Origin: AV40 sp038230255
Lineage (GTDB): Bacteria > Verrucomicrobiota > Verrucomicrobiia > Chthoniobacterales > UBA10450
Length of the DNA: 64,000 nt
NCBI GenBank assembly: GCA_038230255.1
Contig: JBBRNP010000002.1
Coordinates: 434,001-498,000, forward strand
Direction of reading: 5' to 3'
How positions within the stretch are numbered: the stretch's first letter is position 1; each line of letters starts with the position of its first letter. The notes below the pieces were generated by a model, which had not been told where the DNA came from, did not search any database, and worked only from the letters and a program-made list of their open reading frames with translations. Positions 1-7,678 of this stretch are shown one piece after another. Position numbers and translations under genes: made by a program.

Positions 1-1
1 T

Positions 2-466
2 CCGGTTTGGGAGGAGGGAAAAATGTTTCGACTGGGCGAGACTGGTCGCACGATGGGATCAATGGTGCTCGCCTGGGACGCGGTGAAATCCGGCGCGGCC
101 GACCCGTCCGACGGCAAGAATGTTGTCCTGCACGAGTTCGCTCACCAACTGGACTACGAGAATTTGGCCGCCGACGGCGCGCCGGAACTGGCGACACGCG
201 AACAACAAAAGTCGTGGCGTGAGGTGATGAGGACCGAGTTCGCGTCGCTTCGCGCGGCTGACGACACCGGAATTCCGACTCTGCTCGACACTTACGGCGC
301 CACGAATCCGGCGGAGTTTTTTGCCGTATCGGTCGAGGCTTTTTTTGAGCGACCATCCGCGCTGCGTTCCCGTCACCCAAAAATGTACGCAGAGCTACAG
401 CGTTATTTTAACCAAAACCCGATCGAGTATTCGGCCGAGCGCAGTATCTGTGGCGATAACCATTGA
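2..466 (+). CDS. mtfA: MtfA-like zinc peptidase (M90), 5' end outside window
   Basis: Only the C-terminal part is present, because the frame is open to the left edge. The segment SMVLAWDAVKSGAADPSDGK followed by HEFAHQLD is typical of the MtfA/DUF980 family, and HEFAH is the HExxH zinc-binding and catalytic motif. A downstream FFAVSVEAFFE stretch supplies the conserved glutamates. Family members are about 260 residues, so roughly the first 110 are missing. In enterobacteria MtfA is a cytosolic aminopeptidase that binds the repressor Mlc. That role is not implied here. The ATG at 23 lies inside the domain and is not the real start. Confidence 0.85.
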   Translation, partial: PVWEEGKMFRLGETGRTMGSMVLAWDAVKSGAADPSDGKNVVLHEFAHQLDYENLAADGAPELATREQQKSWREVMRTEFASLRAADDTGIPTLLDTYGATNPAEFFAVSVEAFFERPSALRSRHPKMYAELQRYFNQNPIEYSAERSICGDNH

Positions 467-501
467 ACAATTTCGCCACGGCGTCTGTCAGATCAGGCAC
501 C

Positions 502-825
502 ATGGTTAAAATTATCGGAACAGCAGTTGTAGCGGCCGCGATGCTCATGACGTCAGTCGCGTACGCGAAAGACAAATCAGGCGACATGGCGTGTTGCGCC
601 AAGAACGCGTCGAACCAGAAATCGTGCGCCAATCTTGCGAGTCTGAATCTGACCGCGGATCAGAAGAGCAAAATCGAAACGTGGCAATCGGAATGCATGA
701 AAGGCGGTTGCACGAAAGAAAGCCGGCAAGCGTTTCTAAAGAAAGCGCAAGGCATTCTGTCAGCCGATCAATACGCAAAGTTGAAAGCCGAGTGCAGTAA
801 ATCGGCGAAGAAAACCGAAGCGTAA
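502..825 (+). CDS. Small secreted Spy/CpxP-like protein (copy 1)
   Basis: A protein of 107 residues starting at ATG 502. An upstream in-frame TTG at 463 would only add residues before a clear signal peptide (hydrophobic residues 5-20 ending AYA). The mature part is Lys- and Cys-rich and carries LNLTADQKSKIETW, an LTxxQ-type helix as in periplasmic Spy/CpxP chaperones, then a second LSADQYAKLKAEC helix. It is a paralogue of the next gene: both share LNLTADQK, a central Cys pair and the closing DQ(Y/F)AK(L/F)K repeat. Probably periplasmic. Metal or protein binding through the cysteines is inference. Confidence 0.7.
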   Translation: MVKIIGTAVVAAAMLMTSVAYAKDKSGDMACCAKNASNQKSCANLASLNLTADQKSKIETWQSECMKGGCTKESRQAFLKKAQGILSADQYAKLKAECSKSAKKTEA

Positions 826-827
826 TC

Positions 828-887
828 ACCCTCACCTCAATCCTCTCCCTGGTAGGGAGAGGAAGTCGCGAAGCGGCAGGTGAGGGT
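828..887. repeat. Palindromic intergenic repeat
   Basis: A 60-bp element begins ACCCTCACCT and ends with its reverse complement AGGTGAGGGT, with an inner hairpin CCTCTCCCTGGTAGGGAGAGG-like core. It lies between the two paralogous secreted-protein genes. It may also act as a terminator for the first gene, but it has no T-tract. Confidence 0.7.
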
Positions 888-953
888 CGAGTCAGTGAAT
901 CGCGTCGCAAATCTTTGAACGACACGGCGTAAGCCAGTGTCTTACGTTGCACT

Positions 954-1274
954 ATGACCAAATTCATTGCGTTAGTAGTGGCGGGAATGTTTGCAGCGGG
1001 CACGCTGTTCGCGGGAGAACACGGCGAGTGCACCAAGAAAGTCGGAAACACAGCGAAACCGGCGTGCACGGTTTCAATGGCTAGTCTCAACCTGACGGCT
1101 GATCAAAAGACCAAGATGGACGCGGCCATGGCCGAACATCAAAAGGCCGGCTGCTCGGAAGCGAGCGAAGCCAAGTACATGCAGGAGGCGAAAACCATCC
1201 TGAACAAAGATCAGTTCGCCAAGTTCAAGATGGAGTGCAAAGGCGAGAAAGACAAAGCCAAGACCGAGACATAA
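954..1274 (+). CDS. Small secreted Spy/CpxP-like protein (copy 2)
   Basis: A protein of 106 residues with a signal peptide (residues 1-20, cleavage near LFAG). The mature part has four cysteines and two helices, MASLNLTADQKTKMDAAMAE and ILNKDQFAKFKMEC, matching the preceding gene in order and spacing. The pair is a tandem duplication that has diverged. LTxxQ motifs link it to the Spy/CpxP superfamily, but the cysteines are not usual there. Function is unproven. It is followed by a palindromic repeat and a strong terminator. Confidence 0.7.
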   Translation: MTKFIALVVAGMFAAGTLFAGEHGECTKKVGNTAKPACTVSMASLNLTADQKTKMDAAMAEHQKAGCSEASEAKYMQEAKTILNKDQFAKFKMECKGEKDKAKTET

Positions 1275-1280
1275 TCGAAT

Positions 1281-1336
1281 TGTAGCCGCTTCGCTGTGCG
1301 AAGCGTCTTGTCGCCGCCCAGAGGGCGACGGCTACA
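1281..1336. repeat. Double-hairpin repeat, TGTAGC family
   Basis: It begins TGTAGCCG and ends CGGCTACA, with two inner hairpins (CGCTTCGC/GCGAAGCG and TCGCCGCCC/GGGCGA). It has the same architecture as elements at 5677-5746 and 18890-18948. Confidence 0.65.
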
Positions 1337-1344
1337 GAATTTGA

Positions 1345-1381
1345 AAATCGCGTTCGCTTCATGGCGAACGCGATTTTTTTT
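1345..1381 (+). terminator. Rho-independent terminator
   Basis: A perfect 13-bp stem, AAATCGCGTTCGC and GCGAACGCGATTT, with a 6-nt loop runs into a T-tract. It would end transcription of the two small secreted-protein genes. Confidence 0.85.
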
Positions 1382-1450
1382 GTACCCTATGTCATGTCGA
1401 GCGGCAACGTGACGTTGCATCCATTTAACAGCGGTGCAGCCGCCATATTG

Positions 1451-1574
1451 AGAGCCTGCCCTGAGCGAGCGCAGCGAGTCGAACGGGAGACATCTCTAAA
1501 TATTTCTGAGATCAGCAGTCGTCATGTACTGAAATAGCAAGATTCCTCCACGTCGGTCGGAATGACAAAGAAGG
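1451..1574. repeat. Intergenic repeat-like DNA, no gene
   Basis: The gap between the terminator and the S1/P1 nuclease gene holds CTGAGCGAGCGCAGCGAGTC and CGTCGGTCGGAATGACAAAG. Such text is common in dispersed intergenic repeats of environmental genomes, and a related string (TTCGACTTCGCTCAACATGA) occurs at 59401. I see no coding sequence here. Confidence 0.35.
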
Positions 1575-1595
1575 ACAAGGCGACGCTATATCCCC

Positions 1596-3065
1596 TCAGA
1601 ACCCGGAGTTGTTCACGACGGCGCCGTCGCGAATCAGCACGCTGCGCGTCTTGGATCCCACGCGATCCGGCGTGTTAAAGATCACGAGATAACCGGAAAG
1701 GCGTCGGCCGTTTCCCGCGGCGAGCTCGGAAGGTTTTGGATCGCCTTGCCATTCGATGCGTGAAGCGTCCAGCCGGTTCGCTTGCATCCACGCGCCGACG
1801 ATCTCTTTGTAGTTCGCCGGATATTCGCCGAAGTCCGAGGCCGGACTGGCCTTAGCCGGAGCAGCCGATGAGACAGGCGCGGCTGCGGGCGCAATGCTCG
1901 GCTCCAATGGAAGCGACTGTGAAACGACCGGCGCTGCTGAAGCGGTAGATGTTGATGTTACGGCTTGGGTTAGGAGATCAGCGAGACGCCAGCCGGCCTT
2001 GTGCAATTCGTCCGCCACAATTTTCGCCGACCAATCCGCGTAACCGAGCTGGTCCGGCATATTTTTTTCGCGCGCATCACCGGCCATCACAGTTTTTTCC
2101 TGATCGACCGTCTCGTGGACGTTGATGAATTGCAGTCGCTCATGGGCTTCGCGCGCGAGCGGCAAAATATCGTCGGCCCAAAATTCGGCGTAGTTTTTCA
2201 ACGCCACGCTCGCCGGCGCCCGCCAGTTCCTCGGTTGCTCCTTTGCAAAACGATCGATGATTTTTTGCTTGGCCGGCTCGATCAGCTTGAAGCGCTCCTC
2301 GCGCGAAAGATCCGCCGGAAGAGACGGAAGATTCGCCATCACCGAGTCGTTGTCCCAAAACCCGTGTAATTTTAAACCGCGCTTGCCCATCTCCTCCGAC
2401 GTACCGTGAAACAAGCGAAGCATCAGCGTGTTGCCGCCTTCATCTTCAACGCCGGACTGACCCTTGTCTGGATCGACCGCTTGCCCGGTGTGGTTGAAAT
2501 ATTCCGCGCCGACGTGAAGCGGTTGATGAATGTCCCCGACGTAGTGCGCGAGCAAAATTACCGCGACCGGTTTGGTGATTTTGCGCGGATTATTTTCCGG
2601 GACGTCGCCGCGCAAGACTTGGACGCAATAGGAAATCATATGGACGATGTCCCATTGAGTGCGGCCGGTCGTGCCATCGGAATACTTGTGAACGTTGAGA
2701 GCCGGCACATCGGTGTAATGAAACCAATGATGCGATGGAACCGGCGACCTCGAATCCTGCGTCGGCGGATTTGACCGCCAGAAATCGCGAAGCTGTTTGT
2801 CAATCTTCGCGTGGTTGGAGTAATGCGGGAATGCGTTCAAATCGTCGACCCCGCTCTTGTCCCAGGCCTTGATCTCGTCCGGCATAAACGCGGCCTTCTC
2901 CAACGTGATCCCGTCGATCAGTGCCGATATCTTTTCGCCGGCAGGCGTATGCGCGAGCAGCTGGTCGGCGATGCCACCGACAATTTCGTGTCCAGTCTGT
3001 CCATAGCCGAGGCAGCGAGAAACGACCAGCAGCAGCGTGAGAGCGAAGACGATAATGTGTTTCAC
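1596..3065 (-). CDS. S1/P1-type zinc nuclease with extra C-terminal domain
   Basis: A protein of 489 residues with a signal peptide to about residue 20. The catalytic domain (about 21-335) matches S1/P1 nucleases: N-terminal GYGQTGHEIVGGIAD, HHWFHYTDVP, and LLAHYVGDIHQPLHVG followed by GGNT, which supply the His/Asp ligands of the three-zinc site. The usual mature N-terminal Trp is Tyr here. These enzymes cut single-stranded DNA and RNA outside the cytoplasm. An Ala/Pro-rich linker (about 375-410) leads to a C-terminal module beginning YPANYKEIVGAW and ending in an LIRDGAVV segment. That module recurs as a stand-alone protein at 18007-18363. Likely a secreted nuclease for nucleic-acid scavenging. 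Confidence 0.85.
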   Translation of the reverse strand: MKHIIVFALTLLLVVSRCLGYGQTGHEIVGGIADQLLAHTPAGEKISALIDGITLEKAAFMPDEIKAWDKSGVDDLNAFPHYSNHAKIDKQLRDFWRSNPPTQDSRSPVPSHHWFHYTDVPALNVHKYSDGTTGRTQWDIVHMISYCVQVLRGDVPENNPRKITKPVAVILLAHYVGDIHQPLHVGAEYFNHTGQAVDPDKGQSGVEDEGGNTLMLRLFHGTSEEMGKRGLKLHGFWDNDSVMANLPSLPADLSREERFKLIEPAKQKIIDRFAKEQPRNWRAPASVALKNYAEFWADDILPLAREAHERLQFINVHETVDQEKTVMAGDAREKNMPDQLGYADWSAKIVADELHKAGWRLADLLTQAVTSTSTASAAPVVSQSLPLEPSIAPAAAPVSSAAPAKASPASDFGEYPANYKEIVGAWMQANRLDASRIEWQGDPKPSELAAGNGRRLSGYLVIFNTPDRVGSKTRSVLIRDGAVVNNSGF

Positions 3066-3079
3066 CGTGCTTTTTAAGA

Positions 3080-3826
3080 TCAGTTAGCCAACGCAGCGCG
3101 GACTTCTTCAACGCGGGCGCGTAGTTTGTCAAAATGCGAACCTGACCAATAAACCTGGCCACACCCGCGGCAGCGCCGGAATCGCTCATAATAAATCCTG
3201 GTTAACGGCTCGAGCCGATCGAGGACTTCGGCTTTCTTGGCTGGTTCAAGCGCGGCATCGCAGCGAAGACAGCGGGAAAACGGCGTCAGAGTTGGGGCAA
3301 GATTAAACCGGCGCAAAACCTCCACGGTCTGCTCCAGCGGATCCTGTGAGCGCAAATAATAGCCGTGACGCACCGCGGCATGCATCAGGAGGTGCCGGTC
3401 GCGGGTGAGGAGAACACGATCTTCGTTGTTAGATGTCCTCACTAATTGTCGGTCTTCGGCCGCGGAATCGCAGGTGACGTCGATCCCGAGGAGCCGAAGG
3501 TCTCGGACAAGTTTCCCAAGGTGACCGTCAGCGACAAACCTCTCGATATCGAGCACTTGCAATCGATCTTCTGGGAAAACTGGGGAGCGTGTTTGGTTCG
3601 GTGGATAGACATCCACCACTCCATCTTGGGTTAAGATTGCCGCGAAATCGACCGCCTCGCCGTTCACCAGAATCAAATCCACCTCGGTGTGCGGCACCCC
3701 GCAACCTTCGATCACATCCTTGATCGAGGTCCTTTCCGATAACTGGCGCTCGATCCTAGGCGTTTTCGATTTCAAAAAGAACGGAAGGTCGCCGTGAAAC
3801 GCCAGCCGGATCGCAAATGGAGTCAT
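3080..3826 (-). CDS. Mut7-C RNase-fold protein with N-terminal ubiquitin-like domain
   Basis: A protein of 248 residues. The first ~80 form the ubiquitin/MoaD-like domain seen ahead of many Mut7-C proteins. Residues about 95-245 are the Mut7-C PIN-like nuclease fold: FVADGHLGKLVRDLRLLGID, then LLTRDRHLL, closing with a zinc ribbon CLRCDAAL ... CRGCGQVYWSGSH. The conserved acidic residues of the PIN fold (D99, D108, D137, numbering approximate) are present. Its stop overlaps no neighbour, but its start overlaps the end of the next upstream gene by 4 nt, so the two are probably co-transcribed. The RNA substrate is unknown. Confidence 0.85.
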   Translation of the reverse strand: MTPFAIRLAFHGDLPFFLKSKTPRIERQLSERTSIKDVIEGCGVPHTEVDLILVNGEAVDFAAILTQDGVVDVYPPNQTRSPVFPEDRLQVLDIERFVADGHLGKLVRDLRLLGIDVTCDSAAEDRQLVRTSNNEDRVLLTRDRHLLMHAAVRHGYYLRSQDPLEQTVEVLRRFNLAPTLTPFSRCLRCDAALEPAKKAEVLDRLEPLTRIYYERFRRCRGCGQVYWSGSHFDKLRARVEEVRAALAN

Positions 3827-4557
3827 TTGCTCACCCGCGCGGTCGAGTAAGCATATTCAAATGTGGTCCCACGGGGACGTGCCATCAATCTTCCGGGGCC
3901 CAGCGGTTCGTCTTCGCCGTAATAACAATCGAGCTGCCAGCGCCGCAAACCGCCGCCGGTATCGACAATTTTCCAGTGAGCGCTGCCGAAAACCCGCCGA
4001 ACTTCAGGGGCCGGAGTCTCGAGCACAAGACCGCGATGCAATTCGCCGTGAGTTTTCGCGGCCGCGGAGAAATGTGGGATCAGCGTCCCGCCGCCTCCGC
4101 TCGGAGCGGACGAAAAGCCGTAGGCGCCGCGATAATAACGAATGTAATTGTGACCGTTGACCGGCGTTTTGATTCGCCCGCAACCCTCTTTCATTACCGA
4201 ACGAAGAAAATCGCGCGGATAAGTTCGGCCGCGCAATCCGCGTTTTGTCACTCGAGTCGCGTCAAAGCCGCGCTCGGAAGTGAATCCGCTCTCCTTCGGC
4301 GTGTAGTAAATGGTGCAGACGATGAAGTACTCGCCGGCATGTCCTCCTGGCCGCCGCGCAAGCTTTTCGTTTTCGGATGCGAGACGTTGCGTGACTTCCG
4401 GCCACGGAATCTCGGCGTAGGCCTCGGACAAGATCGACAACGAACCCAACGCGATTGCCGCGCAGATCAGTTGCCGAAATAATCCTCGGCCGGTCCGCCG
4501 AGCAAAATCTGGATCGGCAGCTTCTCCTGTTCGTATTCGTAAGGCGGTTGTTTCCAC
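3823..4557 (-). CDS. Secreted 3D-domain-like protein (putative)
   Basis: The GTG start at 4557 gives 244 residues, but the first ~29 overlap the preceding muramidase gene. A natural signal peptide (LICAAIALGSLSILSEAYA) begins at a CTG at 4470 that overlaps the upstream TGA, so translation may begin there or at nearby TTG codons. The mature protein has YYTPKESGFT, a TYPRDFLRSV segment, an SAAAKTHGELHRGL stretch and DTGGGLRRWQLDCYYG. The last resembles the Asp-Thr-Gly-Gly ... Asp signature of 3D/MltA double-psi barrels. A cell-wall role fits the neighbouring muramidase. The family call is from memory. Confidence 0.55.
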   Translation of the reverse strand: METTALRIRTGEAADPDFARRTGRGLFRQLICAAIALGSLSILSEAYAEIPWPEVTQRLASENEKLARRPGGHAGEYFIVCTIYYTPKESGFTSERGFDATRVTKRGLRGRTYPRDFLRSVMKEGCGRIKTPVNGHNYIRYYRGAYGFSSAPSGGGGTLIPHFSAAAKTHGELHRGLVLETPAPEVRRVFGSAHWKIVDTGGGLRRWQLDCYYGEDEPLGPGRLMARPRGTTFEYAYSTARVSK

Positions 4558-5555
4558 GCGAACGACTCCGGGTATAACTTTCGGATACAGCGAATGATTT
4601 CAACACCCGTTTGAAAGGAGCGGTAGCCGTTGCGATCGAGCAGGTGAATTTGCCCGCCGCCGCAAAGCTCGCCGGCGAATTTATTAAACGTCGGCTGAAA
4701 ATAAGTTTCGCGAAAGAACACGCCCGGCAGTTTCAAACGGTTCAGCTCGCCACAAATCTTTTCGGCGTCGATAAAGGGCGCGCCGAAAATCTCAAATGGT
4801 CGGGTCGTCCCGCGGCCCTCCGAAATGTTCGTTCCTTCGAGTAAACACATTCCCGGATAAACCGTTGCCGTCTCGAGCGTCGGCATGTTCGGCGAAGGCA
4901 TGACCCAGGGAAGTCCCGTCTGATCGAACCACATCGGTCGTTCCCAATTTTTCATCGGCAAGATCGACAATCGACATTTCGGAAATGCTTCGCCCCCAAA
5001 CTGGGTGGCGAGCTCGCCGATCGTTTTGCCGTGACGGACCGGAAGCGGATGCATGCCGACGAACGATTCGTAGCCTTTCTCGATCGGCGGACCCTCGACA
5101 GTCACGCCGTTGATCGGATTCGGCCGATCGAGGACGACAACCTGAATTCCGCGCTTCTCACAGGCGCGCATGCAAAGATAAAGCGTCCAGACAAAAGTGT
5201 AATAGCGACTTCCGATGTCCTGAAGATCGACAAGGAGAACATCGAGATCCTGCAGCATCTCGGTGGTCGGCTCGCGATGTTCGCCGTAAAGACTGTAAAC
5301 TGGAATCTGCAGCCGTGGATGCTGGTAACTCTTCCACTCGATCATGTTGTCCTGCGTTTGACCGAGGAATCCATGTTGCGGACCGAAGAATGCGCTCAGT
5401 CGAAACAGTTCGCCATTTAGCTTTTCCAAAACGGCCGACGCATGTTCGAGCGTTGAAGAGACCGAAGCCGGGTGGAGTAATGCGCCGATGCGCGCGCCGT
5501 GAAATTCCTTCGGCCAAAGCTCGCGGAGGTGATCGAGTGGAAGTTGAACAGGCAC
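4467..5555 (-). CDS. namZ: NamZ-like exo-beta-N-acetylmuramidase (DUF1343), shortened C terminus
   Basis: A protein of 362 residues from GTG 5555. It has the DUF1343/GH171 core: FFGPQHGFLGQTQDNM, PVYSLYGEHREPT, LVDLQDIGSRYYTFVWTL, VLDRPNPINGVTVEGP, PSPNMPTLETATVYPGMCLL and EGTNISEGRGTTRPFEIFGAPF. NamZ releases terminal MurNAc from peptidoglycan fragments for recycling. The protein stops at ILLGGPAEDYFGN, where family members normally continue about 40 residues to a conserved FxxxRxxYLLY-like tail. The tail is lost or the frame was broken. No signal peptide is evident. Confidence 0.85.
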   Translation of the reverse strand: MPVQLPLDHLRELWPKEFHGARIGALLHPASVSSTLEHASAVLEKLNGELFRLSAFFGPQHGFLGQTQDNMIEWKSYQHPRLQIPVYSLYGEHREPTTEMLQDLDVLLVDLQDIGSRYYTFVWTLYLCMRACEKRGIQVVVLDRPNPINGVTVEGPPIEKGYESFVGMHPLPVRHGKTIGELATQFGGEAFPKCRLSILPMKNWERPMWFDQTGLPWVMPSPNMPTLETATVYPGMCLLEGTNISEGRGTTRPFEIFGAPFIDAEKICGELNRLKLPGVFFRETYFQPTFNKFAGELCGGGQIHLLDRNGYRSFQTGVEIIRCIRKLYPESFAWKQPPYEYEQEKLPIQILLGGPAEDYFGN

Positions 5556-5597
5556 GGTCGGTCTTGTAACACAACGTAGGGATCGGTGCGACGATCA

Positions 5598-5652
5598 GGT
5601 AGGGGCGGTTCACCGAACCGCCCGCGGGCGATTGAGGTCAATCGCCCCTACC
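5598..5652. repeat. 55-bp palindromic repeat, GGTAGGGGCG family (copy 1)
   Basis: Two adjacent hairpins, GGGCGGTTCACCGAACCGCCC-like and GGGCGATTGAGGTCAATCGCCC-like, lie inside the frame GGTAGGGG ... CCCCTACC. An identical 55-bp copy lies at 34665-34719. The flanking intergenic DNA from 5556 to 5597 has no gene. Confidence 0.9.
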
Positions 5653-5676
5653 TAATTTTCGCGAAGCGAACATTTC

Positions 5677-5746
5677 GTTGTAGCTGCCGCCGTCTCGGGC
5701 GGCAGGGATCATTAGTTCTGCCGCTGAGGACAGCGGCAGCTACAAC
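5677..5746. repeat. Double-hairpin repeat, GTTGTAGCTGCC family
   Basis: A 70-bp element begins GTTGTAGCTGCCGCC and ends CGGCAGCTACAAC, with two inner hairpins. It overlaps the 3' end of lnt: the lnt stop codon TAG is part of the repeat's GTTGTAG end. The same arrangement occurs at 18890-18948. Confidence 0.85.
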
Positions 5747-7332
5747 GCTTTGCGCCTGATGAAAATGAACACGAGCGCGAGAAAAGTTACGACCACGCAA
5801 ACCTGGGCGAGCCACTCGCCATGCCGGGCATAGAATGTCAGTTGTCGATCTTGCGGCACGTTGATCTCACCGGTCAGCACCCCTTCGTTGAACGTGTTGC
5901 CGGTATCGTCCTGCAGAATCTGTGTGACGTGTCCGAACTCATTGACGAAGCAAGTGACACCGGTGTTAGCGGCGCGCACCATCGGGCGCCGATTTTCCAC
6001 GCAGCGAAAGATCGCGTTCGCGACGTGTTGACGTGAACCGGACGAATGCAAAAACCAACCGTCGTTGGTTATATCGACCAGAAGATTCGCGCCGTTGACG
6101 ACAAATCGCCGGACGAGATCGCCGACGGTATCTTCGAAACAAATTAATGGTGCGACGCGGATATCGGCGCTCGTCAGATCGAATACGGTGTGTTCACTGC
6201 CGGCGGTAAAGTCGCCCGGTACCCAGATGCCCGCGATCGCGGCAAACGGCGGAAAAGAATGCCGGAGCGGAATGTATTCGCCGAACGGAACAAGATGCAC
6301 TTTTCGGTACAACTGGATTTCCCCGTTTGGCGAAACGAGCACCGCAGAATTGTAGGCGCGACCGGCTTCTTCGGAATCGGCGCCCAACAGAAGATCGGCT
6401 CCCGAGCGTTCCGCCAGCATAGCCGGGAGTTGGAGAGCTAAATTGTCGTAACTGACCCTTTGCGGAAACGAACCTTCGGGCCACACGATCAATTTAACGT
6501 CGGGTTGACGTTGGATGGCCAGCGCGCTGAGCTTATCGCAACTATCCAGGATCTGCTCGGCTGGCAGCCCTTCGAGTTTTTGCGTTTGCGAGACGTTGGT
6601 CTGGACGGCAGCGACCCGCATTGTTTTCGCGGGTGACGACTGTTGCACGCGGTGCATACCGAATGCGAGGAGGGCAACAATCCCGACCATGGTCAGGGTG
6701 AGATCGAAGTGCGGGCGCATTCGATGCGTTCGTGCTTCGGCAAAAAGGCGAAGCGGCGTTGTGACCGCGATAATATTCGCGAACGCGACCGCAAAGGACA
6801 ATCCAACCACGCCGGTGAATTCAGCGACTTGAATCATCGGCCACTCCGCGTGGAGGGCGACGCCGAGACCGTTCCAGCCGAATCCGCTGAAGAGCCAGCC
6901 GCGTGTCCACTCGTGCGTGACCCACGCCGATGCGGCCACCAATGCGACGAGCAAGTTTCGCCACGAAGCGGTGAACGCGTCAGGTTTTATCAAGCCGATC
7001 ACCCAGGCCCAAAATGCAAAGTGCAGGCCCAAATAGATCGACAACAGGAACGAGAGTCCGTGCAGGAAAAAGCTTTGATACAAATCTCCGAGCGCGCCGA
7101 GCCAGCCGAAGGTGGCGGTAAAAAAAACAATTCCGGCGAGATAACCGAGTAACAAATTGCGCAGCCAGCGCCGGCGCGAGTTTTCACCCGAAAACCAAAT
7201 GGCTGCGATCAACGGCGTGAGCGCGATCCAACAAAGCCAGCTTTGATCAAACGGCGGGAAACAAAGTGCGATTAGCAACCCACTAGCGATCGCTGCGAGC
7301 CACGGCCAAAGAGGTAGCGCTTTCTTAATCAC
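5740..7332 (-). CDS. lnt: Apolipoprotein N-acyltransferase
   Basis: A protein of 530 residues. It transfers an acyl chain from phospholipid to the N-terminal cysteine of apolipoproteins in the inner membrane. The first ~215 residues hold six or more hydrophobic helices (WPWLAAIASGLLIALCFPPF, LLLGYLAGIVFFTATFGWLG and others). Then comes the nitrilase-like domain with catalytic Glu in IVWPEGSFPQ, Lys in LYRKVHLVPFGEYIP and Cys in APLICFEDTVGD, then NLLVDITNDGWF. A last helix (LAQVCVVVTFLALVFIFI) closes it. Length fits E. coli Lnt. The final Ala-Leu codons and stop come from the palindromic repeat at 5677-5746. Confidence 0.95.
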   Translation of the reverse strand: MIKKALPLWPWLAAIASGLLIALCFPPFDQSWLCWIALTPLIAAIWFSGENSRRRWLRNLLLGYLAGIVFFTATFGWLGALGDLYQSFFLHGLSFLLSIYLGLHFAFWAWVIGLIKPDAFTASWRNLLVALVAASAWVTHEWTRGWLFSGFGWNGLGVALHAEWPMIQVAEFTGVVGLSFAVAFANIIAVTTPLRLFAEARTHRMRPHFDLTLTMVGIVALLAFGMHRVQQSSPAKTMRVAAVQTNVSQTQKLEGLPAEQILDSCDKLSALAIQRQPDVKLIVWPEGSFPQRVSYDNLALQLPAMLAERSGADLLLGADSEEAGRAYNSAVLVSPNGEIQLYRKVHLVPFGEYIPLRHSFPPFAAIAGIWVPGDFTAGSEHTVFDLTSADIRVAPLICFEDTVGDLVRRFVVNGANLLVDITNDGWFLHSSGSRQHVANAIFRCVENRRPMVRAANTGVTCFVNEFGHVTQILQDDTGNTFNEGVLTGEINVPQDRQLTFYARHGEWLAQVCVVVTFLALVFIFIRRKAL

Positions 7333-7341
7333 CTCGCGCGC

Positions 7342-7653
7342 TCAACCGCGTCGGCGTCGTCGCGACTTCTCTTCTCGCCGGCGGCCGGGGTTCAGGGCGT
7401 CGCGCAGATCGCGCGCGTAGGAAGCGTTGACCCGAAATACGGCGTGTTCGACATCTTCCATTGTCCGCACATTCACTTTGTCGCAAAGGACGTAGCCTTG
7501 CGAAATGAGACCGCTCAGTTCATCCAAAAATTCGGCCGACTCCATCTCGCCGATACGATCGACTAGGAGCTTGCCGTAAATCGGCGTGCCGGAAAGCCCC
7601 AGTGTTTTCAGAAGCGTGATCTCGCCGCCGCTCAGTTTTATTTCACGAGCCAT
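7342..7653 (-). CDS. Small conserved hypothetical, possible winged helix
   Basis: A protein of 103 residues that I do not recognise as a named family. Residues 5-75 (LSGGEITLLKTLGLSGTPIY ... LSGLISQGYVLCDKV) look like a winged-helix fold, and the tail RRREEKSRRRRRG is strongly basic, suggesting nucleic-acid contact. It sits 10 nt before lnt and 25 nt after the phosphohexomutase gene on the same strand, so it is probably co-transcribed with both. Confidence 0.6.
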   Translation of the reverse strand: MAREIKLSGGEITLLKTLGLSGTPIYGKLLVDRIGEMESAEFLDELSGLISQGYVLCDKVNVRTMEDVEHAVFRVNASYARDLRDALNPGRRREEKSRRRRRG

Positions 7654-7678
7654 GTGATTTTTCTTGTCGCGGACTTTA

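Noticed and set aside
3817..4482. 221-residue ORF on the plus strand
   Set aside because: A shadow of the minus-strand genes, with no recognisable features.
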